From Streptacidiphilus rugosus AM-16 (GTDB taxonomy: Bacteria; Actinomycetota; Actinomycetes; Streptomycetales; Streptomycetaceae), in NCBI RefSeq assembly GCF_000744655.1, contig NZ_JQMJ01000003.1:558001-622000 (forward strand): a DNA stretch of 64,000 nt, written 5' to 3'. Shown one piece after another: positions 53,405-61,808 of the stretch (position 1 is the first letter of the stretch; each line of letters starts with the position of its first letter). Both the position numbers and the translations under genes were made by a program. The notes below the pieces were generated by a model. It was not told where the DNA came from. It did not search any database and saw only the letters and a list, made by a program, of their open reading frames with translations.

Positions 53405-53441
53405 CGGATGGTCTTGCCAACCCTGGACGCAGACAGGAAAT

Positions 53442-53481
53442 GCCCGGCCGCTGGCGACGGGGGATGCACCAGCGACCGGGC
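53442..53481. terminator. Hairpin terminator after primase-like gene
   Basis: GCCCGG and GCTGG in the 5' arm (53442-53454) pair with CCAGC and CCGGGC (53469-53481) around an internal loop, followed by TGTTTAAAC. The 259-bp space 53405-53663 carries no gene. Confidence 0.55.
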
Positions 53482-53566
53482 TGTTTAAACCGTAACAAAC
53501 GAAGGGCCGCAAGCAAATTCCCTGGGCCCGACCTTTTCCCCGGAATTCTGCCCTCCACCCGGTGAA

Positions 53567-53582
53567 TGTGACGCAGATCACT
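53567..53582. promoter_or_regulatory. Crp-like site
   Basis: TGTGACGCAGATCACT resembles the CRP consensus TGTGA-N6-TCACA with one mismatch. It lies between two convergent genes, so it has no obvious target promoter. Confidence 0.25.
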
Positions 53583-53663
53583 GAATTGAGGGACGATCTG
53601 ACGGCCCATCCACCGGGCCCGGGCGGGATTACGGGCGGAACGGTGGCCGAAGGTGAGGGGAAT

Positions 53664-54638
53664 TCAGCTCAGCGTGACCTGACGGCTGGAGAGCGACGCA
53701 CGAGCCTTCCGCTGTTCCGCCGTCAGCGGCTCGGAGACCGCGAGCGCGGCGGCGAGCCGCTCGGCGAAGGCGGCGGCCGGCTTCTCGCAGTCGTCGGCCG
53801 TCATCGTCTGCGGCAGGTCCCAGACCGGCACGACCAGCCCGTGCGCCCGGAACGAGCCGACCAGCTTGGTGCCCTCGCCCAGGGAGGCCTCGCCGGAGGC
53901 GGAGAGCCTGGCCAGCGCGTCGAGCAGCGGCTCCTCGGCGTGCGGCATCACCCAGCGCAGGTGGTTCCGGTCGGGCGCCTGGCACCAGTACGCGTGGGCG
54001 ACCGACTCCAGCTTCTCGGTCGGGATGACCGCGGCGTTGGCCTGTTCCAGCGAGGCGGCCACCTCACCCGTCGCGTTCTCCGCGTCCTCCAGCCAGAACT
54101 CGAAACCGGTGTGCACGGCGGGCTCGAACGCGGCGTCCACGTCCAGGAGTTCCTGAAGACGCGGTCCGCCGGGCGCCGGGCGGCGCGGCGGCACCGGGGA
54201 GCCGGGCTCGGCGGCCAGCGCCAGCACCAGCGCGTCGGCCAGATCCCGGCTCAGGTCGCCGGAGGAGGTCTGCGTCTGCAGGCCCAGCATGATGCTGCCG
54301 TCCTGGCGGCGCATCGCCGGCCAGGCCATCGGGAGCACCGTGGCCAGGGTGACCGAGGGGACCTCGCCGTTCGCCGTGGCGAGCGTGGCGGCGTTCAGAG
54401 TCAGCGGCACGGTCGCGGCGGGCACCAGCTCGCGCAGCGCGACCCAGTCGCCCTCGCCCGGCAGTCCTTCGAACGGGCGCTGCACCAGCTCCGCGACGGC
54501 GTGGGCGGCTTCGCGCCCGTGGCACGCCTTGTAGCGACGCCCGGAGCCGCAGGGGCAGGCTTCGCGCGCGCCGACGACGGGGATCGGCCCGTCGGTGACG
54601 GCCGGGGCGGTGCGGAGGGGGGCCTTCTTCTTGGCCAT
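53664..54638 (-). CDS. SEC-C domain protein (DUF5926 family)
   Basis: This 324-residue cytosolic protein begins MAKKKAPLRT and has a SEC-C zinc motif near its start, ACPCGSGRRYKACHG (C-x-C-x8-C-H), as in the SecA C-terminus. The rest is an alpha/beta domain found mainly in actinobacteria (DUF5926). The function is unknown; the SEC-C motif binds zinc and often mediates ribosome or SecB contacts. Start ATG 54638 is selected because the Lys-rich N-terminus is conserved and the zinc motif follows it; the upstream frame is Arg-rich and improbable. Confidence 0.82.
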   Translation of the reverse strand: MAKKKAPLRTAPAVTDGPIPVVGAREACPCGSGRRYKACHGREAAHAVAELVQRPFEGLPGEGDWVALRELVPAATVPLTLNAATLATANGEVPSVTLATVLPMAWPAMRRQDGSIMLGLQTQTSSGDLSRDLADALVLALAAEPGSPVPPRRPAPGGPRLQELLDVDAAFEPAVHTGFEFWLEDAENATGEVAASLEQANAAVIPTEKLESVAHAYWCQAPDRNHLRWVMPHAEEPLLDALARLSASGEASLGEGTKLVGSFRAHGLVVPVWDLPQTMTADDCEKPAAAFAERLAAALAVSEPLTAEQRKARASLSSRQVTLS

Positions 54639-54852
54639 GGTGCGTACTCCCGAGGGAACGGAGGGGTTTCCTTCCGCAGAGGTTACGGGCTCGGCCCCGT
54701 GCCCCGCGGCGCGCGGACGGCGCGCCCGCGCCCTGGCGGCGGGTCCGCGGGGTGCGCGGAACCGCACCTCCGGCCCCGGCCCCACTCGCCGTCAGCCCTG
54801 CTCGAAGCCCCGGTCGGCACCCGTGCCGCACGCCCCCGTACGCGGTGTCCGC

Positions 54853-55356
54853 TCAGCTCGCCGCGGCGGCCGGTGTCTCGGGATCGCGTCGGGCGTGCCG
54901 GGCCCTCACCCTGAGCACCGCCCATACCGTCACTTCACCGGGGGCGTCCCTGACGCCCCACTCCGTGGCCAACTGGCCGACGATTCCCAGCCCTCGGCCG
55001 CCCTTGGCGGTCAGCGAGGGCGAGGCTCTGCGCGGGCGGGTCGGCCCGCCGCCGTCGGTCACCTCCACGGTGAGCAGGCCGTCGCTGTGCAACTCCCAGC
55101 CGACCACGACCTGTTCGAACTGCTCCGCCTGACTCGGGTGGTCCCGCTCGCGCTCCAGCGGCCGCGCGTGGCGGCAGGCGTTGCTGAGCAGTTCCGACAG
55201 AATCAGCACCGCGTCGTCTATGACGCCCTCGGGTACCAGATGCTCGCCAAGGTCGTCGCGCAGGCGACGTCGCGCGGCACGCACACTCTCCGGACCATAG
55301 GGCACTGCCATGGTCGACGAAGAAGTCGGCACATCATGCGCCACCACCACGGCCAC
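54853..55356 (-). CDS. Anti-sigma-factor-type ATP-binding protein
   Basis: This 167-residue GHKL-fold protein (RsbW-like) has N box SELLSNACRHA, G1 TDGGGPTRP and G2 KGGRGLGIVGQL. The start is GTG 55356 (VAVVVAHDVPTSSS), with GGAGGAGG about 9 bp upstream; the same N-terminus is typical of the Streptomyces group. It probably regulates a sigma factor or an anti-anti-sigma protein. The 319-bp region upstream (55357-55675) has no gene; it contains an imperfect hairpin, CACAGC/GCTGTG at 55481-55510. Confidence 0.88.
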   Translation of the reverse strand: MAVVVAHDVPTSSSTMAVPYGPESVRAARRRLRDDLGEHLVPEGVIDDAVLILSELLSNACRHARPLERERDHPSQAEQFEQVVVGWELHSDGLLTVEVTDGGGPTRPRRASPSLTAKGGRGLGIVGQLATEWGVRDAPGEVTVWAVLRVRARHARRDPETPAAAAS

Positions 55357-55675
55357 CCCCGGACCTCCTCCTTCGTTTGCGCCAGGGTGTGAATGCCCGG
55401 TGCGAGCAAGTCGAAAACTGAAATCTCCGCACCTTGGCGGGCTTTCCGGGAGCCCGGGCCGGGCGCGAGGAGCGCATTTCACAGCGCGTCACCGCTTTGT
55501 GACGCTGTGCATTCACGGAGTGGTTCAGAATAGCGATCCGGCCAGGATCCAGATGAATTTCCAGCCATTTTCGCCCGTCTACGCGTGCGGTCTCCCCGAT
55601 CGGGATCCGAGGCGCTCGCGAGGCGGCGCGGGGCCGTCCCCAGGGCGGTCCGCGAGCGGATCCGACCTGCCGCGG

Positions 55676-56542
55676 CTACCGTCCGAGCTGGTCCAGCACC
55701 CGCTGCGGATGGTTGGTGATGATCGCCTCCACGCCCAGCCGCAGGCACAGCTCGACGTCCTCGGGCTCGTCCACCGTCCAGACGTGGACCCGGTGGCCGG
55801 CCCGGTGCAGTGCCGCGACGTAGCCGGGGTTCGCGCGGACCAGATCGATGCCCGGCCCCGCGATCCGCGCCCCGTGCGGGAGCGAGCCGTCCCTGAGCCA
55901 GGGCAGCACCCGCTCCATCAGGAAGACCGTCGGCAGCTGCGGCGCCATCTGGCGGACCCGGCGCAGCGACATCTGCGAGAAGCTCATGATCCGCACCGGC
56001 GAGGAGTCCTCGTCCGCCTCGCCCCGGCCGGCACCGCCTCTGCCCGCCTGGCCCGCGCCCTCCGGCACGAGGCCGAACCGGCGCAACAGCTCCAGCAGGC
56101 GCTTCTCCACCAGGCCCGCGTAGCGCGTGGGGTGCTTGGTCTCGATGGCCAGCTCCACCCGGCGGCCGGCGTCGGCGTGGAGTTCGAGCAGCCGTTCCAG
56201 CGTGAGCACGCTGGTGTGTTCGGGAGAGGTCCAGTCGGCCTCCTCCGAGCCGCCGAGCTTCCAGCCGCCGAAGTCCAGCTCGGCGAGCTGGGCGAGCTCC
56301 AGGGTGGAGACGACGCCACGCCCGTTCGAGGTCCGGTCGACCGTCCGGTCGTGGACGCAGACAAGGTGCCCGTCGGCGGTCAGCCGTACGTCGCACTCCA
56401 GTCCGTCCGCACCCTGCTCGATGGCCAGCTGGTACGCGGCGAGGGTGTGTTCGGCGAAGGTCCCCGACGCGCCGCGGTGCGCGATGACGCGTGTGGCGGC
56501 GCGGTTGGGGACGGAGGCGATCGGGCCGGGCGGGGTGTGCAC
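55676..56542 (-). CDS. Glycerophosphodiester phosphodiesterase
   Basis: This 288-residue TIM-barrel enzyme hydrolyses glycerophosphodiesters to glycerol-3-phosphate and an alcohol. Landmarks are VIAHRGASGTFAEHT (catalytic His and Glu), GLECDVRLTADGHLVCVHD (metal-binding Glu-x-Asp and catalytic His), ELAIETKH (Glu, Lys) and HVWTVDEPED near the C-terminus. No signal peptide is present. An Ala/Gly-rich insert (EGAGQAGRGGAGRGEADED) occurs near residue 175. Start GTG 56542 (HTPPGPIAS) is near the family N-terminus; the frame is open far upstream only by GC bias. Confidence 0.92.
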   Translation of the reverse strand: MHTPPGPIASVPNRAATRVIAHRGASGTFAEHTLAAYQLAIEQGADGLECDVRLTADGHLVCVHDRTVDRTSNGRGVVSTLELAQLAELDFGGWKLGGSEEADWTSPEHTSVLTLERLLELHADAGRRVELAIETKHPTRYAGLVEKRLLELLRRFGLVPEGAGQAGRGGAGRGEADEDSSPVRIMSFSQMSLRRVRQMAPQLPTVFLMERVLPWLRDGSLPHGARIAGPGIDLVRANPGYVAALHRAGHRVHVWTVDEPEDVELCLRLGVEAIITNHPQRVLDQLGR

Positions 56543-56610
56543 GCCACCACGATAGGGGGCCCGCGTGTACCGGAGGTGAACGTCCGCCGCGGACCCCTGA
56601 CCTGGCCGGG

Positions 56611-58008
56611 CTAGGCCCTGTCGGACGGGGCCTGGGCGCCCGTGCCGGTGGGCAGCGCGTCCTTGCGCAGCAGCGGCGTGAGCGCCAGCGTCACGCCGCC
56701 CGCCGCGAGGAAGGAGAAGAGCGAGGCGGAGGTCCACGGCGTCCCGTGGATGTGCGTGAGGTTCTGCGCGTGCGTCCAGAAGTGCTTCCACCAGGCGTAG
56801 GGCAGCGCCGCCGGCGAGATCAGCTCGTAGAGGGTGAAGCCGATCACCCACGGCAGCGGCATCAGCCAGCGGGTCGGCGCGTTCTCGCCCATGTCCCAGC
56901 CGTCGCGGCCGCGGCCGAGGAAGAAGTCCACCGCCAGCACGGCCAGCAGGGGTACGAAGACCGCCCCGATCAGCCCGAGGAAGGCGTAGTAGGTGTCGGT
57001 GAACCCGTCGATGGCGAGCGCGCCCGCCGTCACCAGCGCGCCGATGCCCAGGGTCAGCCAGCGCCGGTCCACCTTCGGGAAGAGGTTGTGGATCGACATG
57101 GCGGTCGAGTAGACGTTGGCGAAGGACTGATCCGCCTCGCGCAGCACCAGCACCAGGAAGAAGAGCCAGCCGGCGGTCAGGCCGGTGAAGGTCGAGAAGA
57201 TCTTGTTCGGGTCGCCGCCCACCTGGGTCAGCGCGACCACGCCGACCAGGTAGCACCAGATCTGCGCGACGGTGTAGCCGGTGAAGGTGCCCCAGTACGC
57301 GCCCTTGGCCGTGCGGGCGTGCCGGGTGTAGTCGGCGGCCAGCGGCACGAAGGAGATGGACACCGCGATCACGTAGTCGGTCGCGCCGAGGAAGCCGTTC
57401 CAGTTGCCGCCGCCGGGGTTGTGCACCCCGTGCCGGACCAACTGGACGGTGAAGAAGAGCATGGAGATACCGACGGCGATCGCGACGTAGCGCCGCAGCA
57501 CCGCGATCGAGCCCAGCGGCCGGATCGTCATCGCCGTGGTCAGCACACCGGCCGCGACCACGTAGACCCAGCGCGGGACGCCCCCGTAGAGCGCCTGGGC
57601 GCCCTGGGTGATCACGATCAGCTCGTAGACGCCCCAGCCGACGCACTGGGCGATGTTCAGCAGCGTCGGGACGTAGGAGAGACGGGTGCCGAAGAGGCCG
57701 CGCAGGATCGCCATCGCCGGGGCGCCGGTCCGCTGGCCGATCAGGGCGGCCAGGGCGAGCATCAGCGTGCCGACGACGGTGCCCACGACGATGGCGGTGA
57801 TCGAGGCGGCCAGCGCGAGGTTCTTCCCGTTCGCGTCGACCATCACCGTGGCGGCGCTGGAGAACCCGATCAGACTCACGCCGAGGTTCGCCCAGAAGGC
57901 CCCCTGGTCGCGGAAGCTGAGCGTGCGCGGGGGCGCGGTGTCGAGGACGAGCGGGGCCTCGGCGTGCGCGTCGCCGGTGGCGGGACCGTGTTCGAGGGTG
58001 GCGGACAT
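56611..58008 (-). CDS. cytX: NCS1 permease, CytX-like, probable hydroxymethylpyrimidine transporter
   Basis: This 465-residue, 12-helix permease of the nucleobase-cation-symport-1 family has a cytosolic N-terminus followed by FWANLGVSLIGFS, the usual first-helix motif, and GQRTGAPAMAILRGLFG and SVSISFVPLAADYTRHAR in the conserved loops. A TPP riboswitch stands directly upstream, so uptake of a thiamine precursor, most likely hydroxymethylpyrimidine, is the best assignment; the symbol rests on that context. Start ATG 58008. It is a single-gene unit. Confidence 0.9.
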   Translation of the reverse strand: MSATLEHGPATGDAHAEAPLVLDTAPPRTLSFRDQGAFWANLGVSLIGFSSAATVMVDANGKNLALAASITAIVVGTVVGTLMLALAALIGQRTGAPAMAILRGLFGTRLSYVPTLLNIAQCVGWGVYELIVITQGAQALYGGVPRWVYVVAAGVLTTAMTIRPLGSIAVLRRYVAIAVGISMLFFTVQLVRHGVHNPGGGNWNGFLGATDYVIAVSISFVPLAADYTRHARTAKGAYWGTFTGYTVAQIWCYLVGVVALTQVGGDPNKIFSTFTGLTAGWLFFLVLVLREADQSFANVYSTAMSIHNLFPKVDRRWLTLGIGALVTAGALAIDGFTDTYYAFLGLIGAVFVPLLAVLAVDFFLGRGRDGWDMGENAPTRWLMPLPWVIGFTLYELISPAALPYAWWKHFWTHAQNLTHIHGTPWTSASLFSFLAAGGVTLALTPLLRKDALPTGTGAQAPSDRA

Positions 58009-58019
58009 GACCGTCTGCA

Positions 58020-58126
58020 GAGCTCCCTACGCCGGCATTACCCGGTCAGGTTCAGGCGGTCGGCGGCCCTGCCGCGTGGTGCGGCCCGCTGCCCTCTCAG
58101 CCTGGAATGAGGTCCAAGCTCCCGCG
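58020..58126 (-). promoter_or_regulatory. TPP riboswitch (THI element)
   Basis: On the minus strand the leader reads CGGGAGC near its start, AGGCTGAGAGGG in the pyrimidine-sensing arm (58102-58091), then CTGAACCTGACCGGGTAATG and CCGGCGTAGGGAGC (58053-58022). These are the two conserved THI-box blocks in the right order, with a closing GAGCT/AGCTC stem. It ends 11 bp before the start of the NCS1 permease, so it probably blocks translation when thiamine pyrophosphate is bound. Confidence 0.95.
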
Positions 58127-58292
58127 AATATGATGCGTGTGTTCGAGGGCATGGTACGGCTGACGGCCGGGTACGGCCAAGACCTGTCCACGGCTGTCAC
58201 CATGCCGTACGCACGGCTGGGACTTACGATGCCCCGACAGCCTGTGCGGAATGCTTAGGGACGTGTAGGTCCCTCATAAAGGAGGTCATTTC

Positions 58293-59849
58293 GTGAGCAC
58301 CGAGCACGAGGGTGGGCTCGACGGGTCGGAGCGCCCTGCCCCCGATGCGGTTCCGGCGGATGGTTCGGATCGTCCGGCGGAGCAGGCGCCCGCGAGCAGC
58401 CCGGTCGCGCCCCCGGCCGACCCCGACCTCGCCGGCTACCCGGCGCCCGCGGCCCCCACGCAGCCGCCCGCCGACGAGCAGCCGACGGCCGTCCAGCCGC
58501 CGGTGCCGCCGGTTCCGGCCGCAGCGCAGCCGCCCGCGCACACGCCGTCGGCCGGCCACCTGCCTCCCCCGCCGCCGCAGCCCCCGTACGGCGCGCCCGC
58601 GGCCCCGCCGCAGCCGCCGCACCAGCCGCCGCACCAGCCCTACTGGCAGACCGCCCCGATGCCGCCCGTCCCCGACACCCCCGCCGGGCTCTTCGGTGAG
58701 GGCCAGGTCGTCACCAAGCCCAAGCGCAGCGGCCGCAGCGGCTTCATCGCCCTGCTCGCCGCGACCGCGATCATCGCGGGCGGCGTCGGCGGAGGCATCG
58801 GCGCGTGGGTGGAGAGCCGCAACACCGGAAGCGGCGGCGGCGACAGCACCACGGTCAGCACCACCACCGACCCGAGGCAGCTCAGCCGCCCGGCGGGCTC
58901 CATCTCGGCCATCGCCGCCAAGGCGCTGCCCAGCGTGGTCACCATCGAGGCCAGCGGCTCCTCCGAGTCCGGCACCGGCACCGGGTTCGTCTTCGACACC
59001 CAGGGCCACATCCTCACCAACAACCACGTCGTCGCGCCCTCGGTCGGCGGCGGCAAGCTGACGGTGAAGTTCGCCGACGGTGCCAGCTACGGCGCCTCTG
59101 TGGTCGGCCGGGCGCAGGGCTACGACGTGGCCGTGATCAAGCTGGACTCGGTGCCGAAGGAGAAGCTGGTCCCGCTGCCGCTGGGCGACTCGGACGCGGT
59201 CCAGGTCGGCGACTCCACGATCGCCATCGGCGCGCCCTTCGGGCTCTCCGGCACGGTCACCTCCGGCATCGTCAGCGCCAAGAACCGCCCGGTCGCCTCC
59301 GGCGACCAGACCGGCGCGCAGACGTCCTACATGAACGCCCTGCAGACCGACGCCTCGATCAACCCGGGCAACTCCGGCGGTCCGCTGATGAACTCCCAGG
59401 GCCAGGTCATCGGCATCGACTCGGCGATCCAGTCCACCGGCCAGTCCAGCGGCGGCGGCCAGTCCGGCAGCATCGGCCTCGGCTTCGCGATCCCGATCAA
59501 CCAGGCCAAGTGGGTCGCCCAACAGTTGATCAAGACCGGCACCCCGGTCTACCCGATCCTCGGCATCCTGCGCGACGACACCTTCACCGGCGACGGCGCC
59601 CGCATCAACACCAGCCCGGTCCAGGGCACCCCGCCGGTCACCCCCGGTGGCCCGGCCGACCAGGCCGGCCTGAAGCCCGGCGACGTCATCACCTCCCTCG
59701 ACGGCGTCCTCATCGACTCGGGCCCCACCCTGGTCAGCGAGATCTGGGCGCACCACCCCGGCGACAAGGTCGCCGTGATCTACACCCGCGGCGGCCAGTC
59801 CCACACCACGACGGTGACCCTCGGCTCGCGCGTCGGTGACAACCAGTAA
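58293..59849 (+). CDS. HtrA/DegP-like serine protease with PDZ domain, membrane-anchored
   Basis: This 518-residue protein has a long Pro/Ala-rich cytosolic tail (residues 1-145), one helix (GFIALLAATAIIAGGVGGGIGAWV) and an outer trypsin-like domain. The triad is His in ILTNNHVV, Asp in GYDVAVIKL and Ser in NPGNSGGPL. A PDZ domain follows (about 430-510; GGPADQAGLKPGDVITSLDGVLID). Such proteases degrade or fold misfolded exported proteins. Start GTG 58293 follows AAAGGAGGT. Upstream it shares a divergent region with the riboswitch-controlled permease. Confidence 0.94.
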   Translation: MSTEHEGGLDGSERPAPDAVPADGSDRPAEQAPASSPVAPPADPDLAGYPAPAAPTQPPADEQPTAVQPPVPPVPAAAQPPAHTPSAGHLPPPPPQPPYGAPAAPPQPPHQPPHQPYWQTAPMPPVPDTPAGLFGEGQVVTKPKRSGRSGFIALLAATAIIAGGVGGGIGAWVESRNTGSGGGDSTTVSTTTDPRQLSRPAGSISAIAAKALPSVVTIEASGSSESGTGTGFVFDTQGHILTNNHVVAPSVGGGKLTVKFADGASYGASVVGRAQGYDVAVIKLDSVPKEKLVPLPLGDSDAVQVGDSTIAIGAPFGLSGTVTSGIVSAKNRPVASGDQTGAQTSYMNALQTDASINPGNSGGPLMNSQGQVIGIDSAIQSTGQSSGGGQSGSIGLGFAIPINQAKWVAQQLIKTGTPVYPILGILRDDTFTGDGARINTSPVQGTPPVTPGGPADQAGLKPGDVITSLDGVLIDSGPTLVSEIWAHHPGDKVAVIYTRGGQSHTTTVTLGSRVGDNQ

Positions 59850-59941
59850 TCACCACCACCTTCGGCCCGAGTCATGAGAAGATCCCTGGCGTGGACCGTG
59901 ATCGCGTCAGAACGTGACGCGCGATCGCGCCGTCCGCGCCA

Positions 59942-60028
59942 GGAGTCTTGCCCGAGCGGCCTAAGGGAACGGTCTTGAAAACCGTCGTGGCAGTGATGTC
60001 ACCGTGGGTTCAAATCCCACAGACTCCG
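59942..60028 (+). tRNA. tRNA-Ser (anticodon UGA)
   Basis: The acceptor stem GGAGTCT pairs with AGACTCC, and a discriminator G follows at 60028. The anticodon TGA is at 59976-59978 in the loop CTTGAAA closed by ACGGT/ACCGT. The T arm GTGGG-TTCAAAT-CCCAC and a long variable arm are typical of tRNA-Ser; CCA is not encoded. Its 3' part is the crossover site of the element that follows. Confidence 0.95.
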
Positions 60029-60029
60029 C
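59972..60029. repeat. attL (58-bp direct repeat copy 1)
   Basis: Identical to 62946-63003; runs from the anticodon stem to one base past the discriminator of tRNA-Ser. Confidence 0.92.
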
Positions 60030-60037
60030 AGTAGGAC

Positions 60038-60068
60038 GGCCCCCGACCAGCAACAACGGTCGGGGGCC
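60038..60068. terminator. Hairpin after tRNA-Ser
   Basis: GGCCCCCGACC (60038-60048), a 9-nt loop, and the exact complement (60058-60068), just inside the element. Confidence 0.7.
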
Positions 60069-60175
60069 GCCTGCTGCCAGTGTGGCCGTGAGTGGCCCTT
60101 GAGGACCGGGGCTTACCGCCGTATAGGGCACGTGAGGGGCACGGCCACAGGAATGGATGAGGCGGCCCGTCGGCT

Positions 60176-60220
60176 GGTGCGCTCGGCAGGATTCGAGCCT
60201 GCAACCTTTGATCCGTAGCT
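60176..60220 (-). other. Truncated tRNA-Arg 3' fragment, possible old att site
   Basis: On the minus strand the sequence holds the anticodon loop CTACGGA (anticodon ACG), a T arm GCAGG-CTCGAAT-CCTGC, and an acceptor 3' strand ending CGAGCGC-A-CC. The 5' half of a tRNA is missing. Such 3' halves are what tRNA-targeting integrases carry. It points to a second integration event or to an element that once used tRNA-Arg. Confidence 0.6.
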
Positions 60221-60506
60221 CTTAGCAATTTAGTCATATGCGGACAACTTGTGACTAATCCCGGCACGATGAATCCGTGGCGGTCGGCCTCGGGTGCAGC
60301 GGTTGCTGTACCTGGCTGAGGTACAGCACCTGAGCTGGGGAAGTTCACGTCGGTCGTTGAGCCCTGGCGCGGGTTCTGCAATGTTCCCCGACTCTTCCTT
60401 GTCACCGCCGGGCCTGGAGGCGTCTTCAGAGCCCTCTGCTCACCCCTGTTGAATCAGATTCCACTGAGAGCCGCACGGAGGGCAGGCAACCTGCTTGGAT
60501 TGGGCC

Positions 60507-61247
60507 ATGGTGACTGCTGAGACCTGGTATGACCATCCCGCCTGGGGCTTTGTCGGCGTCGTGATCGGAGTCGTTGCGATCGTTGCGGGGATTTGGGCTG
60601 CATTTCGCGCAGCCACTCCGAAAATGCGTTTGCGATACAAACTTTCGGGACTAACCCCCCTTATTGCCCAGGTGTCAGGCGTAGATCTGACGGTTACGCG
60701 AAACGGACGCAACCTGACGCATCCGTACGTAGCCACAATCACGCTTGCGGCCGAGGGGCGTCAAGATATACCGGAGGATGCTTTTTCAAAGGAACGCCCC
60801 CTTGTGCTCGACCTAGGCGCAGAGATTCTAGACATTCTAGATGCGCAATATTCTATTGAGCACGCCCCTGCCCCGGCCCTTTGTCTTAAGGGAGAACAGC
60901 TGCTCATCGGCCCGGACCTCATCCATCGCAACTCCGTTCTATCCATCTCAGTGCTCGTTGATGGAAGCGATCCGAAGCTGCTTCCGCCATCAAAAACCCT
61001 GGTGGACGTTCGCATCGAAGAGGGGGCGACGCCAATCAGGCAATTTCGCCAAGAACTTTCGATCCTGATCAGCTGTCTAGCCCTTCAGCTTTTCCTTGTT
61101 TTCTACGGCGTAGAATACCAGCATATTGACATGTGGAGCTTGACGATCTCAACGCCAGCCGAGTGGTTCGGTGCGATTGTCTCGGGGATCTTGGGTGCAA
61201 TTGCCGGCGTCACATTTGCGCGTGTTCAGGCAAGGAGGCGTCGGTAA
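60507..61247 (+). CDS. Membrane protein of unknown function within the integrated element
   Basis: This 246-residue protein has one N-terminal helix (WGFVGVVIGVVAIVAGIWAAF) and two C-terminal helices (LSILISCLALQLFLVFYGV and WFGAIVSGILGAIAGVTFARV), with a soluble domain of about 150 residues between. It is not recognised. The codon use is visibly less GC-biased than in the host genes (AAA, ATA, TTT and TTA-type codons occur), a sign of transfer. The middle part (LTVTRNGRNLTHPYVATITLAAEGRQDI) looks like a beta-sandwich. Start ATG 60507. A role in defence or superinfection control is conceivable for a membrane protein on a small element but unsupported. Confidence 0.6.
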   Translation: MVTAETWYDHPAWGFVGVVIGVVAIVAGIWAAFRAATPKMRLRYKLSGLTPLIAQVSGVDLTVTRNGRNLTHPYVATITLAAEGRQDIPEDAFSKERPLVLDLGAEILDILDAQYSIEHAPAPALCLKGEQLLIGPDLIHRNSVLSISVLVDGSDPKLLPPSKTLVDVRIEEGATPIRQFRQELSILISCLALQLFLVFYGVEYQHIDMWSLTISTPAEWFGAIVSGILGAIAGVTFARVQARRRR

Positions 61248-61354
61248 CGGTAGCGGTCCGACTCCGCGACATTCGCCAGAAGGCACCCCATCTCGACTGG
61301 TTCTCTTGGTCGGGCACATTCGACTAAGGGCTGTCCCGCAATCGCTGAGGAAGA

Positions 61355-61741
61355 TCAGGGGCGCCACTCTTCGCGGTAGTCGGCGTGATCGGCGTAGACC
61401 GAAGCGAGCAGGAGGACAGCAGTGTGCAGCCCCTCGTGGGAGGACACCTTTGCGCCGGCGTTCGCTGGTGAGTGGTCGTAGGCATCTACGATGGCCCGCT
61501 TGGCGTCGACGTCCGTCATGACGCGTGCTGGGTCGAAGCGGGCGATGTGGTCTGCCGGGCCGAGGAAGACGTCCGCGATCTCAGCGCCCGTGTCCAGCAC
61601 AACGACCGTTCTTTCGGCTGTCCAGCATCCGCTGCTCGTCATGGCGTCACGGGCGTAGTTCCAGTCGTCCTGGAGTCGTGCCCTGAGGAAGGCTGCCACT
61701 TCCGCGGCCGACGTCTTGGAGGTGTCGTCGTCTCGGGTCAT
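61355..61741 (-). CDS. DUF6221-like protein, IS passenger
   Basis: This 128-residue cytosolic protein resembles the actinobacterial DUF6221 family: EVAAFLRARLQDDWNYARDA at its start, HIARFDPARVMTDVDAKRAIVDAY in the middle and ASVYADHADYREEWRP at the end. The function is unknown. It lies wholly inside the inverted repeats, with its stop 28 bp from the left end, and is divergent from the transposase. Members often appear near integrative elements and prophages in Streptomyces. Start ATG 61741. Confidence 0.7.
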   Translation of the reverse strand: MTRDDDTSKTSAAEVAAFLRARLQDDWNYARDAMTSSGCWTAERTVVVLDTGAEIADVFLGPADHIARFDPARVMTDVDAKRAIVDAYDHSPANAGAKVSSHEGLHTAVLLLASVYADHADYREEWRP

Positions 61742-61808
61742 GGATGGATCCTCCCGGCCGGCTGCTGGTCGCGTCTACGCGGCCGTCTCCACCTGACATG
61801 ATCTTCAA

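Noticed and set aside
53567-53582. Functional Crp promoter site
   Set aside because: It lies between two convergent gene ends without a downstream gene, so it is listed only as a weak match.
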